From NCBI GenBank assembly GCA_019120475.1, contig DWVA01000009.1, forward strand, positions 1 through 7,331: a stretch of 7,331 nucleotides of DNA, read 5' to 3'. The DNA comes from Candidatus Blautia intestinipullorum. GTDB lineage: Bacteria > Bacillota > Clostridia > Lachnospirales > Lachnospiraceae. The translations under genes and the position numbers were made by a program. Of the stretch, positions 6,500-7,331 are shown piece by piece. A model generated the notes under the pieces. That model was not told where the DNA came from and did not search any database. It saw only the letters and a program-made list of their open reading frames with translations. Position 1 is the stretch's first letter. Every line of letters starts with the position of its first letter.

Positions 6500-6529
6500 A
6501 AATCCCCTGCGGACCGCCGCAGGGGATTT
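6500..6529. terminator. Shared hairpin terminator between the convergent operon and lipoprotein gene
   Basis: A perfect 13-bp inverted repeat, AAATCCCCTGCGG against CCGCAGGGGATTT (6500-6512 and 6517-6529), around an ACCG loop. It lies 19 nt after the operon's last stop and 32 nt beyond the stop of the minus-strand lipoprotein gene, so it can serve both directions. The only T-tract is the TTT at the 3' foot of the stem on each strand, then mixed sequence. Confidence 0.8.
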
Positions 6530-6561
6530 GCGGCATTCTTTATTATTGCGCACTGCCGCTT

Positions 6562-6987
6562 CTAATCCTCAAGCTTTGTGACAGTAAACATATCTGTGTT
6601 ATAGTCCGCCTTTACTTTCCATTCTTCCCGGGCGTCCTCCACCGTAAAGTATTCCGTTTCCAGATAATTTGAAGTAACTGCATAGTTTCCCGGCGGAAGT
6701 TTCAGATCCCTTTTTTCCGAACTTGTAGACGCGATACCCAGAATAGTCTCTGTGTCTAGTCTGGTAAAGGTAACAATATCCCGATCCGGCAAGGTTTCTA
6801 ATCCCTGATAATCCAAATATATGACAGCCTTTTCTTCCTCTTCCTGACTTTCTTCCTCCTGATACGGTTCCTGGCCGTCTCCCGGCAGGGCGCTGTCCGG
6901 CGCGCATCCGGATAAAGACATACAGAGCGCAATTCCTGCTCCGGCTGCATACAGCTTAAAAAAATTCTTTTTCATTCTTTTTCGCAC
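6562..6987 (-). CDS. Small acidic lipoprotein of unknown function (141 aa, GTG start preferred)
   Basis: Predicted membrane-anchored, extracytoplasmic lipoprotein. A basic n-region (RKRMKKNFFK), a hydrophobic stretch and the lipobox LSGC with Cys28 form a type II signal peptide. A spacer rich in Glu (QEEEESQEEEEK-like, about residues 40-52) then leads to an approximately 85-residue beta-rich-looking domain containing DIVTFTRLDTETILGI and LPPGNYAVTSNY. No enzyme motif is recognised. Start choice: GTG 6987 lies 10 nt after AAGGAG (7003-6998). The in-frame ATG 6975 gives a 137-residue product but sits 22 nt from that site. An even longer open frame to GTG 7083 lacks a ribosome binding site and would bury the signal peptide. 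The gene converges on the phosphoesterase operon. Two very short ORFs lie just upstream and may share its transcript. Confidence 0.78.
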   Translation of the reverse strand: MRKRMKKNFFKLYAAGAGIALCMSLSGCAPDSALPGDGQEPYQEEESQEEEEKAVIYLDYQGLETLPDRDIVTFTRLDTETILGIASTSSEKRDLKLPPGNYAVTSNYLETEYFTVEDAREEWKVKADYNTDMFTVTKLED

Positions 6988-6997
6988 CGCATTTATT

Positions 6998-7003
6998 CTC
7001 CTT
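6998..7003 (-). promoter_or_regulatory. Ribosome binding site that decides the lipoprotein start
   Basis: The minus strand reads AAGGAG. It is 10 nt from GTG 6987 (in frame), 22 nt from ATG 6975 (in frame), and 5 nt from an out-of-frame ATG at 6992 that opens a six-codon ORF (M-R-C-E-K-E) whose TGA overlaps ATG 6975. GTG 6987 is the simplest start. Confidence 0.55.
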
Positions 7004-7028
7004 CCGTGTATCTTTTTCAGTTGCTCAT

Positions 7029-7034
7029 AGTATA
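7029..7034 (-). promoter_or_regulatory. Candidate -10 for the lipoprotein gene
   Basis: The minus strand reads TATACT (five of six consensus bases). It would start transcription near 7022 and give a leader of about 35 nt to GTG 6987. The -35 position at 17-nt spacing reads AGAGCT and is poor, but it falls within an inverted repeat, so an activator or repressor may act here. Low confidence. Confidence 0.3.
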
Positions 7035-7036
7035 AA

Positions 7037-7058
7037 GAGAGCCTGTTTCCAAGCTCTC
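7037..7058 (-). terminator. Inverted repeat: weak terminator of the small ORFs or an operator
   Basis: GAGAGC and GCTCTC are separated by 10 nt. Read on the minus strand, the arms form a 6-bp hairpin (7 with a G-T pair) followed directly by TTTATA, starting 14 nt after the stop of the short ORF ending at 7073. That fits a weak intrinsic terminator. It equally overlaps the -35 zone of the candidate lipoprotein promoter, so it could be a regulator site instead. Confidence 0.4.
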
Positions 7059-7072
7059 CGCATAACATTTTA

Positions 7073-7180
7073 CTAATGTTCACTAATCCATTTTTTATAC
7101 GCTTCCCAATCTTTTTTATTAAGTATGATTTCAGAATAATAGAAATCCTTATTCCGTATAATAGCCCAAATTTTCTTCAT
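7073..7180 (-). CDS. 35-residue basic/aromatic ORF, likely C-terminal remnant of a small protein
   Basis: The frame from ATG 7180 to TAG 7073 encodes a short peptide containing MKKIWAIIRNKDFYYSEI and ending in AYKKWISEH. It reads like real protein (Trp, Tyr, amphipathic Lys/Glu pattern) rather than random AT-rich sequence. From memory, this kind of segment resembles the C-terminus of small clostridial proteins whose N-terminus carries a C-x-C-G-C motif; I could not verify that here. It overlaps the preceding ORF by 32 bp in another frame, its own Shine-Dalgarno is poor (AGGA about 17 nt upstream), and a TAG two codons upstream closes its frame. It may be untranslated residue of a decayed gene, or translated by coupling from the upstream ORF. 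Confidence 0.4.
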   Translation of the reverse strand: MKKIWAIIRNKDFYYSEIILNKKDWEAYKKWISEH

Positions 7181-7271
7181 CTTTTTCTATTCTGATCCTA
7201 ATTCCTTCATCACATCCGCATTTGCAGGAAATAATCATTTCAGAATTATCTAATGTTTTCAATACTGCCAT
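7149..7271 (-). CDS. 40-residue CxCxC mini-protein, likely N-terminal remnant
   Basis: ATG 7271 to TAA 7149. The ribosome binding site AAGGTGG (7283-7277) sits 5 nt before the ATG, good support for translation. The peptide holds Cys16, Cys18 and Cys20 in SCKCGCDEG, followed by an alternating IRIRIEKDEE strand and a short tail. Three Cys in alternate positions suggest metal binding, but one motif alone gives only three ligands. Its last codons overlap the start of the ORF at 7180-7073 in a different frame. The simplest reading is that these are the two ends of one small gene joined out of frame by a deletion. An intact independent peptide is also possible. Confidence 0.5.
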   Translation of the reverse strand: MAVLKTLDNSEMIISCKCGCDEGIRIRIEKDEENLGYYTE

Positions 7272-7331
7272 GCAGACCACCTTCTTTCACGTTGGAGTAA
7301 AGAAATAGTCAGTTGATAAAAAAATAAATGA

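Noticed and set aside
6988..7083. N-terminal extension of the lipoprotein to GTG 7083
   Set aside because: There is no ribosome binding site before 7083, and the extension would place 32 residues ahead of a normal type II signal peptide.
7149..7180. Programmed -1 frameshift joining the two short ORFs
   Set aside because: The downstream frame is +1 relative to the upstream one, so a -1 slip would not join them, and no +1 stimulatory context was seen.

Overview
The window looks like chromosomal DNA from a spore-forming, gut-type Clostridium relative, most likely Lachnospiraceae (Bacillota). I infer this from strong AGGAGG ribosome binding sites, mid-range GC genes with AT-rich spacers, a family mix seen in that group, a small Lys/Asn/Ser-rich protein behind a possible forespore promoter, and an rdgB-metallophosphoesterase pair like the one in Bacillus. 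No species can be named from sequence alone.

Left third (1-2777, minus strand): one very large gene cut by the left edge. Its 925 visible codons join an EndoQ-type PHP endonuclease with a Cys4 zinc site to a UvrD/PcrA-type superfamily 1 helicase. Helicase motifs V and VI lie outside the window. A 209-bp AT-rich divergent spacer (2778-2986) carries an extended -10 promoter for this gene and a possible sigma-G/sigma-F promoter for a rightward 64-residue KNSS-repeat protein (2987-3181). A strong hairpin follows that small gene.

Centre (3350-6480, plus strand): a compact rightward cluster. It contains a single-domain rhodanese, a YfcE-type metallophosphoesterase, a THUMP/RlmL-type RNA methyltransferase, the RdgB/HAM1 XTP/dITP diphosphatase and a second, shorter metallophosphoesterase of the YsnB type. 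The last four are tightly packed (two 4-bp ATGA overlaps and one 3-nt gap) and are very probably one transcript, ending in a 13-bp stem hairpin at 6500-6529.

Right end (6562-7271, minus strand): a small acidic lipoprotein gene, converging on the operon and sharing its hairpin, preceded by two very short overlapping ORFs. One has a Cys-X-Cys-X-Cys motif and the other a basic, aromatic C-terminal-like segment. Together they look like two ends of one small protein gene that suffered an internal deletion.

A possible common theme is deaminated purines. RdgB removes dITP/dXTP from the nucleotide pool, and EndoQ-family enzymes nick DNA at hypoxanthine, xanthine, uracil and abasic sites. The EndoQ-helicase fusion, with a possible beta-clamp-binding peptide in its linker, is the most interesting object here. 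No stretch longer than 300 bases lacks a gene.
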